Source: Leifsonia sp. TF02-11 (GTDB lineage: Bacteria > Actinomycetota > Actinomycetes > Actinomycetales > Microbacteriaceae). From it: DNA of 64,000 bases. The DNA is taken from the NCBI RefSeq assembly GCF_017565305.1, contig NZ_JAGEKP010000012.1, forward strand, positions 17,368 to 81,367, in the 5' to 3' direction. Positions 16,060 to 25,054 of this stretch are shown here, one piece after another (position 1 is the first letter of the stretch; each line of letters starts with the position of its first letter). Made by a program: the position numbers and the translations under genes. Below the pieces are notes generated by a model. The model did no database searches, was not told where the DNA came from, and saw nothing but the letters and a program-made list of their open reading frames with translations.

Positions 16060-18177
16060 TCACGCCCGGAGTGCCGCCGCGAATGGCAGCACCGCTCCCG
16101 CGCCGCAACGCTTCAGCTCACGCCCGGCGACCGTGATCGTCCACCGACTGTCGATGAGGTCGTCGACGAGCAGCACGGGCATGCCGGAGAGCAACTCGAG
16201 ACCCGTCGCGTCGAACCGGTCCCAGACCCCGGCGAGGCGGTAGGTGCTGTTGCCGCCCGCACTTCCGGACGGCCCACCCTGTCGGAGCGTGAGCGCTCCG
16301 AGGTACGGGAGCCGTCCGATCTCGGCCAGCCCGCGGGCCAGGCTCTCGGTGAACCGCGGTCGTGAGCGCGACGGCACCGCGACCACCGCGGCCGGTCTCT
16401 GGGTCCAGTCCCACTGCGCGAGCACCTGAACGCACGCCCGCACGATCTCCGGCGGGCAGTCCGCGTCGGGAGTCTCCGGCGCCAGCAGTCCGCGGAGCCG
16501 GCCTCCCCAACCCAGATCCGTCATCCTGGCCAGCACCCGTCCCGCCTCCAGCTGCTCGCTCTGCGGGATCTTGCCTCTCACGGGAACGCCGACGGCGTCC
16601 GCCCCTGTCGGCCAGAGTTTTCGGGGTTCGACCGGAACGCCGGCACGATCGAGCTCCGAGGAGATCGCCTGCGCCGCGTCGGCCCCGACCTCACGGGGAT
16701 ACCACGGCCCTGCACACCGATCGCAGCGACCGCACGGGCCGGCGTCGGGGTCGTCGAGCTGGCGCTGCAAGAACTCCATCCGACAGCCCGGCGTGCGCTC
16801 GTACTCGATCATCGCGGCCTGTTCGGCCGCTCTGGCGGCCGCGATGCGTTCGTAGCGTTCGCGATCGTAGGTCCAGGGCATGCCGGTCGCGATCCAGCCA
16901 CCGGGCACGCGCCGTGCGGCGCCGTCGACGTCGAGCACCTTGAGCAGGAGCTCGAGGGTCGACGACCGCAGGTCGACCCGGCTCTCGAGCACGCGCGTGG
17001 ACTGCGCCTGTTCGCCCAGCGCGCCGAGCAGCGCCGACACCTTCTCTTCCGTCGGCATCGCTGCGGTGGCGAAGTATTGCCAGATCGCACGGTCCTCCGC
17101 GCCAGGCAACAGGAGCACGTCGGCCGTCTCGGTGGCGCGGCCCGCTCGCCCGACCTGCTGGTAGTACGCGACGGGCGAGGACGGCGCGCCCAGATGCACC
17201 ACGAAGCCCAGATCCGGTTTGTCGAACCCCATCCCGAGCGCGCTCGTCGCCACGAGCGCTTTGACCTCGTTGCGCTTGAGCCGCGCTTCGAGCTCCTCAC
17301 GCTCCGCGGGATCCGTCTGGCCCGTGTACGCGGCGACATCGTGTCCGGCCCGGCGGAGCACGCGGGCGGTGTCATCGGCGGCCGACACCGTCAGCGTGTA
17401 GATGATCCCGCTGCCCTGCAGCTCGGCGAGGTGGCCGGCGAGCCAAGCCAGGCGCGCGGTCGCGTCGTCGAGCGTGAGGACGCCGAGCCGTAGCGACCGG
17501 CGCGCCAACGGACCCCGGATCGTGCGAACGGAACCCGCGCCCGCCGCTCCGCCCAGCTGCTCCTCGACGTCGGCGACCACCCGCTGGTTCGCCGTGGCCG
17601 TCGTGGCGAGCACCGGGACCCCGGAGGGCAGAGCGCGGACGAGCTCGCGAAGCCGACGGTAGTCGGGCCGGAAGTCGTGCCCCCAGTCGGAGATGCAGTG
17701 CGCCTCGTCGATGACCAGGAGCCCACAGCGATCGACGAGGGCGGGCAGGTGCTGGTCGCGGAACTCGGGATTGTTGAGCCGTTCGGGCGAGACCAGGAGC
17801 GCATCGACGGTGTCGTCCTTCAACCGGGCGACCACCTCGTCCCACTCGTGCCGATTGGCGGAGTTGATCGACAGAGCCCGTACCCCGGCCTTCGCCGCCG
17901 CCTCCACCTGGTCGCGCATCAGCGCCAGGAGCGGAGACACGAGGATGGTCGGGCCGGCCCCGCGTTCGCGCAGGAGCATCGTCGCGACGAAATACACGGC
18001 GGACTTGCCCCAGCCCGTCCGCTGCACCACCAGCGCCGTGCTGCGGTCGTCGACGAGGGCCTCGATCGCCTCGAACTGCCCCGCGTGGAAGTCGGCGTCC
18101 GGGCGGCCGACGAGGGCGCGCAGGCGGGAGAGGGCTCGATCGCGGGTGGTCTCTGACGTGGTGCCGGTGGTGCTCAT
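16060..18177 (-). CDS. RecQ-like ATP-dependent DNA helicase with C-terminal phosphoribosyltransferase-like domain
   Basis: 705 residues. Helicase motifs: Q-motif region FHAGQFEAIEAL, Walker A QRTGWGKS (52-59), DEAH (157-160), TTATAN, SALGMGFDKPDLGFVVH and QQVGRAGR. A zinc-binding segment follows (GCRMEF ... CGRCDRC). The C-terminal 150 residues end in VLLVDDLIDSRWT (668-680), a PRPP-binding loop as in ComF and other phosphoribosyltransferases. RecQ helicases unwind 3'-5' during recombination and repair; the PRTase-like domain in such fusions has no established role. No SOS box is visible. Transcribed toward the frameshifted gene. Confidence 0.92.
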   Translation of the reverse strand: MSTTGTTSETTRDRALSRLRALVGRPDADFHAGQFEAIEALVDDRSTALVVQRTGWGKSAVYFVATMLLRERGAGPTILVSPLLALMRDQVEAAAKAGVRALSINSANRHEWDEVVARLKDDTVDALLVSPERLNNPEFRDQHLPALVDRCGLLVIDEAHCISDWGHDFRPDYRRLRELVRALPSGVPVLATTATANQRVVADVEEQLGGAAGAGSVRTIRGPLARRSLRLGVLTLDDATARLAWLAGHLAELQGSGIIYTLTVSAADDTARVLRRAGHDVAAYTGQTDPAEREELEARLKRNEVKALVATSALGMGFDKPDLGFVVHLGAPSSPVAYYQQVGRAGRATETADVLLLPGAEDRAIWQYFATAAMPTEEKVSALLGALGEQAQSTRVLESRVDLRSSTLELLLKVLDVDGAARRVPGGWIATGMPWTYDRERYERIAAARAAEQAAMIEYERTPGCRMEFLQRQLDDPDAGPCGRCDRCAGPWYPREVGADAAQAISSELDRAGVPVEPRKLWPTGADAVGVPVRGKIPQSEQLEAGRVLARMTDLGWGGRLRGLLAPETPDADCPPEIVRACVQVLAQWDWTQRPAAVVAVPSRSRPRFTESLARGLAEIGRLPYLGALTLRQGGPSGSAGGNSTYRLAGVWDRFDATGLELLSGMPVLLVDDLIDSRWTITVAGRELKRCGAGAVLPFAAALRA

Positions 18178-18365
18178 GAAGCCATCGTTCCAGATGCGAC
18201 TGACGGGGAACCGGAGAGGCCTGGATCTGTGGATAGCTCACGCGCGACCGCGTCTGTGAAGGAGAGTCGCGATGGGTGAGCGCCGGGATGAAATGGTCGC
18301 CGGGAAGCGTTGATCGGCCGGAAACCGCCGAATTCGCCCGGCAGTTCCGCGCCTACAGTTCCAGC

Positions 18366-18539
18366 GTGTCCACTACAGCCCGCACCCGTACCCGGTCCCC
18401 GCTCCGCCCGTTCGAACTCCGACTCCGACTGCCGAACGGAACGGCCGCCGTCGTCGTCATGGACGCGCGCAACATCGGCGAAGCTCTCGACAAGGCTCGC
18501 AACGCGCTCGGCGACGTCCAGGTCATCGACCAAAGCTGA
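18366..18539 (+). CDS. Small hypothetical protein (57 aa)
   Basis: GTG 18366 lies 6 nt after TACAGT (18354-18359), suggesting a leaderless mRNA. The product has an Arg/Thr-rich N-terminus and a compact C-terminal part (FELRLRLPNGTAAVVVMDAR, then NIGEALDKARNALGDVQVID) that looks like a beta-beta-alpha-beta fold. No recognised domain. It ends 14 bp before the glycosyltransferase gene and could be co-transcribed with it. Confidence 0.6.
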   Translation: MSTTARTRTRSPLRPFELRLRLPNGTAAVVVMDARNIGEALDKARNALGDVQVIDQS

Positions 18540-18553
18540 TCGGACCCTCGCCG

Positions 18554-19636
18554 ATGTCAGAGACCATCGGAGGCCGCGCGCTCCGGGTCATGCAGGTGAT
18601 CGACAACATCGGCGCGGGGGGCGCCCAACAGGTCGTCGTCGACCTGTCCAACTGGCTCGCACTCCAGCACGGAGTCGTTGTCTCGGTCGTCGCGGAACCC
18701 GGGTCTTCGCGAGCTCGGCTGGCCCCGTCCGTCCGATTCATCCCGCAGCGGCCCACGGGGTTCCTCAGGCAGACGAGGGCCCTCCTGCGTGCAGCCCGTG
18801 CGGAGAGACCGGACGTCCTCCACGCACACCAGCGGCGCGAGGCCTTGCAGTGCCTCATCGCCGGGCGTCTCCTGGGCATACCCGTCGTGGAGCACGCGCA
18901 CACGCGGCTTCCGAGTATCCGGCCGCGAATCCTGTCGTTTCGCAGCCGTATGATCTTCGCCGTCGGCGGCGCGGTCGCCGACATGGTCGTTTACGACGCG
19001 CGCCGACCGAGGAGCCGAGTGGTTGTCGTCGGGAACGCGCCGGCTCAGCGTCACGCGCTCCCTCCCCGGGAGTGGCCGAGCCTTGACGCGACCGCTCCGG
19101 TCCGGATTCTCGCCGTCGGCCGGCTCGTCGAGCAGAAGGATCCGCTTCGATTCGTGCGCGTTGTTGCGGCCGTGGCGAAGACCAGGCCGGTGGCGGCGAC
19201 CTGGGCGGGCGACGGTGAGCTGCGTGCAGACGCAGAGGGACTGGCCGCGGCGATCGGGGCGCCGGTCGAGTTCGTCGGGCAGGTGGATGACGTGCCCGAC
19301 CGTCTCGACTCGGCGCATGCACTCGTGATGACGTCGCGGTGGGAAGGGACTCCGCTTGTCGTCCTCGAGGCCTTCGAGCGCCGGCGTCCCGTCGTCGCGA
19401 CGACCTCCGCGGCGAACGGGCTCCTCGCGTCCGGTCGCGGGATCGTTGTGGCGGACGACGCCGACGATGACGAGTTCGCAGACGCCATCGTCCACGTGCT
19501 CACGGACGATCCGGCTCGCACGACCGTCGTCGCGGCGGCGAAGAGCTGGGTGGATGCCGAGGCATCTCCGGACCGCGTCTTCGGGCCCGTGATTGACGCG
19601 TATCGCTCCCTGGCCGGAAGACGCGTCGGGCGATGA
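18554..19636 (+). CDS. Family 4 glycosyltransferase
   Basis: 360 residues with GT-B fold. N-terminal VMQVIDNIGAGGAQQVVVDL, interdomain ILAVGRLVEQKDPLRFV and the nucleotide-sugar site MTSRWEGTPLVVLEAFERRR are classic GT4 features. It transfers a sugar from a nucleotide donor to a glycan or lipid-linked acceptor; the sugar cannot be predicted. First gene of the polysaccharide locus on this strand; overlaps the polymerase-like gene by 4 bp. Confidence 0.9.
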   Translation: MSETIGGRALRVMQVIDNIGAGGAQQVVVDLSNWLALQHGVVVSVVAEPGSSRARLAPSVRFIPQRPTGFLRQTRALLRAARAERPDVLHAHQRREALQCLIAGRLLGIPVVEHAHTRLPSIRPRILSFRSRMIFAVGGAVADMVVYDARRPRSRVVVVGNAPAQRHALPPREWPSLDATAPVRILAVGRLVEQKDPLRFVRVVAAVAKTRPVAATWAGDGELRADAEGLAAAIGAPVEFVGQVDDVPDRLDSAHALVMTSRWEGTPLVVLEAFERRRPVVATTSAANGLLASGRGIVVADDADDDEFADAIVHVLTDDPARTTVVAAAKSWVDAEASPDRVFGPVIDAYRSLAGRRVGR

Positions 19637-20931
19637 ACCTCCCTCTTCTCCTCATCGTCGGCGCGGGCGTGCTCGTGGTGGCCGTGGTGTTGCTGGTGAT
19701 CGTTCCTGCGCGACTGGTTCGCGGCGTCGCGATGTCGATGTCGTTCTTCATCCTGTCGTTCAGCGGGAACACGACCGCGGGGCCGGAGGTCTATCAGGCG
19801 ACTTTTGTCGCCGCCATCGCGTTGCTGGTGCTGGCACTCCTCCGCAGCCGGGCGCCGAAAGCGGGCGGCAGACAATTCATCCTGGTCGTTATCTGGTGGG
19901 GCTATACCGCGTTCGGTGTGGCACTGATGGGCAGCTATGAGATCAGCTCGATCATCGTCTTCTTCGGGCTGACCGTTCTTGCAGCATACGTGGTCTCGTC
20001 GCTCGACCCGGCAGAACTGCGGATGCTGTACGCGGCGATCATCGTCACGGCGGTGTTTCAGCTCATGCTGGGCCTGTCCGAAGTGATTCTGCACATCGAC
20101 CCCGTCTGGGGCTACCGCGGAGGGGCGAGAGGGAACCCGCTCCTCACTGGATATGCGCGCGCGCAAGGTTCGCTCGGCCACCCGATTCTGTTCGCGCTCC
20201 TCCAGGGAGTCGCGTTCATCGTCGCGTGGTCGAATCCTGCGCGGTGGAAGCAAGGATGGCGTCTGCTCGCACTGGCGTGCGCCATCGTCGGCCAGGTCAT
20301 CGGTGGGACTCGGAGCGTGGTCCTCGCGTTGTCTGCCGCTGTGCTCGTACACGTTGCCATGAACACCAAACTCCTGGCGTGGGCGCGAACACTGTACGTA
20401 ATGGCCGCGGGAGGCGTGTTCCTGGTGACCGTCGACGTCGGTGTCGTGCGTATCGCGCAGGAGCTGGTCGTCTCCGGTTCATGGTCCCACCGGTCGGGCG
20501 CGCTCCAATCGATCCCGGACTTGCTGGCGAGGCCACCGCTCGAGGCGTGGTTCGGTTACGGCTGGGGCAGCCAACGCGTGCTGTATCAACGCGGATACAT
20601 GCATCAGACCTATCTGCGCGTCGTAGACAACATGTTCGTCTATGTGCTTGGGACCATGGGAATAGCCGGCCTCCTCGTGCTCCTCGCCGTCTGCGTCCTC
20701 GCGTTCTTCAGCGTAGGGCGGATGGCGAAGGCACTCCTCGCCCTGGTCGTGGGCATGTTCTTCTCGTTCGACGTGCTCCTCTGGACGTACTCCGGGCTGC
20801 TGTTCAGCATCTTTATCACTCTTCCGAAGCCCGAAGACCCCGTAACCGGACTGAAACCGCCGGACACGGCGCTGGTGGCACAGCCGCAGAACGTCTCTGA
20901 CTCAGTATCGTCGAGGCACAGCGTCTCCTGA
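19633..20931 (+). CDS. O-antigen ligase/polymerase-like membrane protein (Wzy-type)
   Basis: 432 residues with about 10-12 membrane helices. A large extracytoplasmic loop around residues 265-330 includes WSHRSGALQSIPDLL and WFGYGWGSQRV, the position and character of the catalytic loop in Wzy/WaaL proteins. The central RAQGSLGHPILFALLQG and GGTRSV motifs are also typical of the family. It likely polymerises or ligates lipid-linked repeat units outside the membrane. The last 30 residues are polar. The stop lies in a tandem repeat. Confidence 0.82.
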   Translation: MNLPLLLIVGAGVLVVAVVLLVIVPARLVRGVAMSMSFFILSFSGNTTAGPEVYQATFVAAIALLVLALLRSRAPKAGGRQFILVVIWWGYTAFGVALMGSYEISSIIVFFGLTVLAAYVVSSLDPAELRMLYAAIIVTAVFQLMLGLSEVILHIDPVWGYRGGARGNPLLTGYARAQGSLGHPILFALLQGVAFIVAWSNPARWKQGWRLLALACAIVGQVIGGTRSVVLALSAAVLVHVAMNTKLLAWARTLYVMAAGGVFLVTVDVGVVRIAQELVVSGSWSHRSGALQSIPDLLARPPLEAWFGYGWGSQRVLYQRGYMHQTYLRVVDNMFVYVLGTMGIAGLLVLLAVCVLAFFSVGRMAKALLALVVGMFFSFDVLLWTYSGLLFSIFITLPKPEDPVTGLKPPDTALVAQPQNVSDSVSSRHSVS

Positions 20932-20968
20932 CGGCACAGCCCTCTCCTGACGGCACAGCCCTCTCCTG
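20924..20968. repeat. Tandem 19-bp direct repeats (2.4 copies)
   Basis: TCTCCTGACGGCACAGCCC at 20924-20942 and 20943-20961, then a partial TCTCCTG. The polymerase-like gene terminates with the TGA in the first unit. The following 150 bp to the BY-kinase stop contain GC-rich inverted repeats but no gene I can support. Confidence 0.8.
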
Positions 20969-21121
20969 GCAGCGTCGCCTCCGTGACAGAGGGAAATGCC
21001 CTCGACAAGCGGTGGCCAGGGCTTCCGCGTCGGGGCATCTGCGCGCTGCGCAGCCCGCCAGGGGCACCGTCCGCGGGGGGCACGCGCCGTCGGGGCGTCG
21101 TGCACCCAGGGCCGCCGGAGG

Positions 21122-22678
21122 TCAGCGAGCAGCGCGACGCCGAGCCAAGGCACGTTCGCCGCGCGCGCTGTCCCGCGCCTCCGTCATCTCGCCTGCCGTC
21201 GAGTCACTCGCTTCCGACGTGGCTGCCTCGGCCGCGGTCGGCTTCTCGTCGTCGCTCTTGGCGGTGTAGTAATAGTCGCTACGGTAATAGCCGTAGTCGT
21301 AGGCGTCGATCCCGTTGGACGGAACCTTGTTGAGTACGGCGCCGAGGACCCGCCCCCGTACGCGCACGATCCCGCGGAACGACTTCTCGAGCTGCTCCGA
21401 AGTGACCTGCTTGGCAGCAACCGTCAAGACGACCCCGTCGGCGATCGTGCTCAGAACGGCGGCGTCCGTCACCGAGAGTACGGGCGGCGCGTCGAGAATC
21501 ACGGTGGCGACTTCGGCGAGCGCTTCGACGAGCTCCTTCATGGTGCGGGAGCCGAGTAGCTCGCTCGGGTTGGGTGGGATGCGCCCGGATCCCAGGACGC
21601 GCAGATGCGGGTCATTGCCCGGCGCCTGCATGGCGTCGTTGATCGAAAGTCGTCCACTGAGCACATCGGTCAATCCGACACCTCCGCGCAGTGAGTAGAT
21701 CCCGGACTGGGTCGGCCTCCGAAGGTCGCAGTCGATGAGAACGACGTTCGAGCTGGCGGCAGCGATGGCGTCCGCGAGATTCGAGGCGAGCGTCGACTTC
21801 CCTTCACCCGGGATCGAACTGGTGATCACGATCACGCGGGGCGGCCTGTCCACGTTCACGTAGCTGAGGTTCGTCCGCAGCTCGCGAAGGGCCTCGGTGA
21901 TCGCAAAGAGCTGGCGGGTGTCGCTCTCCGGCTGATCGACGACTCGCAATCGTTCGCCGAACAGGTCGCTCGAGGGGACGATCCCGATGACGGGGGCGTC
22001 GATGAGAGCCTCGATCTGAGCGACGGATCGAACCTTCCTGTCGAAGTGGTTGCGGAGCAGACCGTAGACGAACGCCAGCGCAAGGCCTGCAGCCAGCGCG
22101 AGCATGAAGGCGGACTGAAGATTCGGCGACGAGGGGAGATAGGGCGCACGAGCCGCTGCCAGCGGCGCGAATGAGAGCGCAGCGTCGTTGATGCCGTCCT
22201 TGGGCGCCTCGAGCTCCTTCACCTGGTCGGCCAGAGCCTGTACCCACACGTTTGCGAGCTTGGCGGCTTCGTCGGGGCTGTTTGCGCTGGCGGTGATCTC
22301 GATGACCGCGGTTCCGGAGGGCAGGTTCGCACGAATGCTACCGAGCAATCCGCCTGTCCCCTTGGCTCCGAGAGCCGTGGCGGCGCGTTTCGCGACTGCA
22401 TCGGAGGTGGCGATGCGGACATAGGTCTCGGCCCGCGATTTCGCGAGCGTGTCGCCCGCGAGCGCCATGGACAGGCTTTCGCCGGACGCGGCCTGCGTCA
22501 GGCCTGAGGCGGTCGCGCTGTACACACGCGGCTGTAGCGCTGTGAAGACGGCCACGACGGCGATGGTGGCCAAGAGGATGAGGAGTTCTCCGACCCAGTA
22601 CCTCCGGAGCATCGAGATGAAGTCGCGGAGGTCGCGTGTTCTGGATCGCGTTTCGGCGGCCTCGACCTGAGTGCTCAT
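21122..22678 (-). CDS. Polysaccharide biosynthesis tyrosine autokinase (BY-kinase, Wzc-like)
   Basis: 518 residues. Wzz-type N-terminal domain between membrane helices near residues 31-48 and 188-206, then a cytoplasmic BY-kinase: P-loop SSIPGEGKST (287-296), Walker A' VVLIDCDLRRP (312-322), Walker B VILDAPP (393-399), and a Tyr-rich autophosphorylation cluster YDYGYYRSDYYY (460-471). It controls polymer length and export by cycles of tyrosine phosphorylation. The phosphatase at 24485 is the probable counterpart. ATG 22678 overlaps the PqqD-like stop by 4 bp, so this is the last gene of the HprK-PqqD-BY-kinase operon. Confidence 0.92.
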   Translation of the reverse strand: MSTQVEAAETRSRTRDLRDFISMLRRYWVGELLILLATIAVVAVFTALQPRVYSATASGLTQAASGESLSMALAGDTLAKSRAETYVRIATSDAVAKRAATALGAKGTGGLLGSIRANLPSGTAVIEITASANSPDEAAKLANVWVQALADQVKELEAPKDGINDAALSFAPLAAARAPYLPSSPNLQSAFMLALAAGLALAFVYGLLRNHFDRKVRSVAQIEALIDAPVIGIVPSSDLFGERLRVVDQPESDTRQLFAITEALRELRTNLSYVNVDRPPRVIVITSSIPGEGKSTLASNLADAIAAASSNVVLIDCDLRRPTQSGIYSLRGGVGLTDVLSGRLSINDAMQAPGNDPHLRVLGSGRIPPNPSELLGSRTMKELVEALAEVATVILDAPPVLSVTDAAVLSTIADGVVLTVAAKQVTSEQLEKSFRGIVRVRGRVLGAVLNKVPSNGIDAYDYGYYRSDYYYTAKSDDEKPTAAEAATSEASDSTAGEMTEARDSARGERALARRRAAR

Positions 22679-23118
22679 GTGACGGTTCCCTCCTGGGCTG
22701 GCTGCGCGACGAGACCTTCGCGAGGGCGACGGTCCATGTCGTCGGGTTCGCCGCGGTCGCTGCCGGGCTGATGGACGAGCAAACCGAGGTCGGTCATCGT
22801 CTCGATGAAAGCGCCGCACTCGGCGTATGCGGTGGCGGGGTGTCCCGGGTAGCACGCGAGCACCGCCCGCACCACTTCATCGTCGGACGCGAATCCGTCG
22901 ATGCGGTTCCACACCTCGGCAGACGGTCCCACGAGTTGGAACTGGCGGAAGTCGGAAATGTCGGCCACTGCACACCGGCCGGTGGCCCCTTCCACCCATA
23001 CGGCGTCCGGATTCTTCGCGTGCCGGCGGCGCCGCAGGGCGGTACGGATCATTTCATCCGCCATGTCACCTATGGACGAGACCGTGGGCGTCTGATCGTC
23101 GGACGTCACGACAGCCAC
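22675..23118 (-). CDS. PqqD family protein
   Basis: 147 residues. The core (about 36-118) matches the PqqD winged-helix fold: NPDAVWVEGATGRCAVAD, then GPSAEVWNRIDGFASDDEVV and a C-terminal helix ending in LGLLVHQ. PqqD domains bind leader peptides of modified peptides, but stand-alone copies next to HprK-like kinases in polysaccharide loci have no assigned substrate. GTG start; overlaps the upstream kinase by 13 bp and the downstream BY-kinase by 4 bp. No obvious partner peptide is encoded in the operon. Confidence 0.85.
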   Translation of the reverse strand: MAVVTSDDQTPTVSSIGDMADEMIRTALRRRRHAKNPDAVWVEGATGRCAVADISDFRQFQLVGPSAEVWNRIDGFASDDEVVRAVLACYPGHPATAYAECGAFIETMTDLGLLVHQPGSDRGEPDDMDRRPREGLVAQPAQEGTVT

Positions 23119-24224
23119 CGCAGGACGCCGTGTTGGACGAGCTGGTCCGCGTGGGATGCGGTGATCTCGCTGTCTTGTGGGAAGGGCCCGTGCTCCCTTC
23201 GTACGGCATCCAGAACCTCGGCCGACGATCGCGGACGTTCGCAGGCGAGCCAGATCGACCGCGAGACTCCGGATAGGGCCGTCACCGAATCGCGGATCGC
23301 GAGGATCAGCGCGTCACGTGTTTCGATCGCGTCGTGTGGCCGCGTGCGCACCAGGCCCCGGCCGTCATCGATCCGCGGTGTCGAATGCGTCGGAGATTCG
23401 GCCGGCACGGAGAAGGCCAGTTCGTCGCTGTCGAACGGAGAGCTCGTCGGGAGAGCGCCGTACGGGTCGAGGTCGTCGATCGACCGATACGTGAGCTGCT
23501 CCACGCCTCCGACGCGGGCGATGAGCCGGGCGAGAGTGACGAGCGGTCGGGGAGTGGCTGTGAGCGAGGAGATCTGTGGCACGAGGGCGAAGATGCCGTC
23601 GGTCAAATCCAATCGGCTGACTCGCGCGTGTTCGCCCGCATCGGGGCGCCGGTCGAGAAGGATGATGCGCTCGAGCGCCGGTTCGCCCGCGGGCGGTGTC
23701 GCGAGGTCCAGGTCGTTCGGTGAACGCTGCGTCTTCGCGGTGGCCAGCGGGCCGGCGACGGACAACGGCTTCGGGTAGGGGGACACCGTCCCAGTGCTCC
23801 TCACCAGGGCGATCTCGTCGGTGAGGTACCCGTGATGACGCCCGAAATACTGTGCGGCGGTCGTCTTCCCCGCACCGGACGGCCCCACCAGCAGGGTCGC
23901 CCCACCCGACTCGCCGGTGAGGGCGGCGGCGTGCAGAAGCACGCCTGTGCCGACGTTCCCTTGGATGGCCTTCAGGGTTATCTGCGATTCGGCCACTGCC
24001 ATGAGCTCGGATATGGTCTGCTCGGTCCGGTCCGGAACGACGAGCGAGACCTCGTCGTCGACGTCCGGGTCGGCGTCGATGAGGAGTAGTTGGCGCCACG
24101 CGGTCGAGAAATGCGAGCAGAACTCGGCGGCACCCGGTCCCCGGGCGCACACGCGTACACGGCGTCCGAGGGCGTGCACCACCAGGGTCTGCGGTCGAGC
24201 CGGGTGGATCTGATCGGCACGCAT
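23106..24224 (-). CDS. HPr kinase-like (HprK-related) protein
   Basis: 372 residues. P-loop LLVGPSGAGKTT (Gly114-Thr122) and a following acidic LTDEIALV place it with HprK/PCK-type kinases, but no canonical HPr substrate system is visible. The first 100 residues form a separate N-terminal domain. The C-terminal 70 residues resemble a winged-helix or PqqD-like unit. ATG 24224 has a strong GGAGGGAG. It heads the operon with the PqqD-like protein and BY-kinase, so it may phosphorylate a component of glycan assembly; the substrate is unknown. Confidence 0.85.
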   Translation of the reverse strand: MRADQIHPARPQTLVVHALGRRVRVCARGPGAAEFCSHFSTAWRQLLLIDADPDVDDEVSLVVPDRTEQTISELMAVAESQITLKAIQGNVGTGVLLHAAALTGESGGATLLVGPSGAGKTTAAQYFGRHHGYLTDEIALVRSTGTVSPYPKPLSVAGPLATAKTQRSPNDLDLATPPAGEPALERIILLDRRPDAGEHARVSRLDLTDGIFALVPQISSLTATPRPLVTLARLIARVGGVEQLTYRSIDDLDPYGALPTSSPFDSDELAFSVPAESPTHSTPRIDDGRGLVRTRPHDAIETRDALILAIRDSVTALSGVSRSIWLACERPRSSAEVLDAVRREHGPFPQDSEITASHADQLVQHGVLRWLS

Positions 24225-24484
24225 CGCGCAACTCCCTCCAAAACGAACCACCTCAGTATCGGCGGACCCGCAACAGGGCGCGCTCGACCGGATCGTCCGC
24301 AAGGGAGCGGGCTTCCAGGTGACCCCCCTACGTCGAGGCCCGGGGGCGGGTGGATATCGAAGGTGAAACTGCCCGTCGCAGCCGGGACATTGCGGTACCA
24401 GACGACAGTGGAGCCGGACGCGCCGCGCGACACTGTGTTCCTCGCTCCGTCCCTGTCGTTGCGCCGAGCCCGAGGAAGGTTCCC

Positions 24485-25054
24485 GTGTCCACTCCAACGT
24501 TCTCCGTCCTCTTCGTCTGCACGGGCAACATCTGCAGGTCCGCGATGGCCGAGCGGATTCTCGTGAGCCGCATCGCCGCCACGGGCGGCGGGGTCGTGGT
24601 GCGTAGCGCCGGAACGCGGGCGGTGGTCGGGAGAGGGATGTCGTCGCAGACTCGACCACTGGTGCGCGCGAACGGGGGCGACCCCGACGGTTTCGTCGCC
24701 AGGCAGCTCGATGAGCAGATGCTGCGCGGAGCCGACCTGGTCCTCGGGATGACGGCTGAGCATTGTGAACGCGCTGCGACGCTCGAGCCGTCGGCATTCG
24801 CGCGGATCTTCTCCACACTGGAGTTCGGCAGAGCTGTCGCAGAGGCGGGGGCTCCCGTGACGGCGACCGGCTCTGCGCGCTGGCGAGAGCTTCTCGCGTC
24901 GGCCGTTGCGCTTCGCCGGACAGGGCGCCTCCGACCGACGACCGATGACGATGTCGAGGACCCTTACGGCAAATCGGATGCGGCATTCGCAGAGATGGCT
25001 TCGCGCCTGGTGCCCGTGATGGACATGTTGGCCGGGTCCGGGGTCCGTCGGTGA
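24485..25054 (+). CDS. Low-molecular-weight protein tyrosine phosphatase
   Basis: 189 residues from GTG 24485 (AGGAAGG upstream). P-loop VCTGNICRSAMAE carries the CX5R catalytic motif, and EDPYGKS supplies the general-acid Asp. In Wzb-Wzc pairs this enzyme dephosphorylates the BY-kinase; the BY-kinase at 21122 is the likely partner. It is divergent from the HprK-like operon and overlaps the LCP gene by a GTGA junction. Confidence 0.93.
   Translation: MSTPTFSVLFVCTGNICRSAMAERILVSRIAATGGGVVVRSAGTRAVVGRGMSSQTRPLVRANGGDPDGFVARQLDEQMLRGADLVLGMTAEHCERAATLEPSAFARIFSTLEFGRAVAEAGAPVTATGSARWRELLASAVALRRTGRLRPTTDDDVEDPYGKSDAAFAEMASRLVPVMDMLAGSGVRR

Noticed and set aside
18272..18313. 13-codon ORF with a strong GAAGGAGAG ribosome-site-like sequence before the 18366 gene
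   Set aside because: Too short to judge, no terminator or conserved feature, and the downstream gene appears leaderless from its own -10 box.
22679..22855. Upstream extension of the BY-kinase frame
   Set aside because: It overlaps the PqqD-like gene in another frame and is Arg/Pro-rich; ATG 22678 gives a typical Wzz-type N-terminus and a 4-bp overlap.
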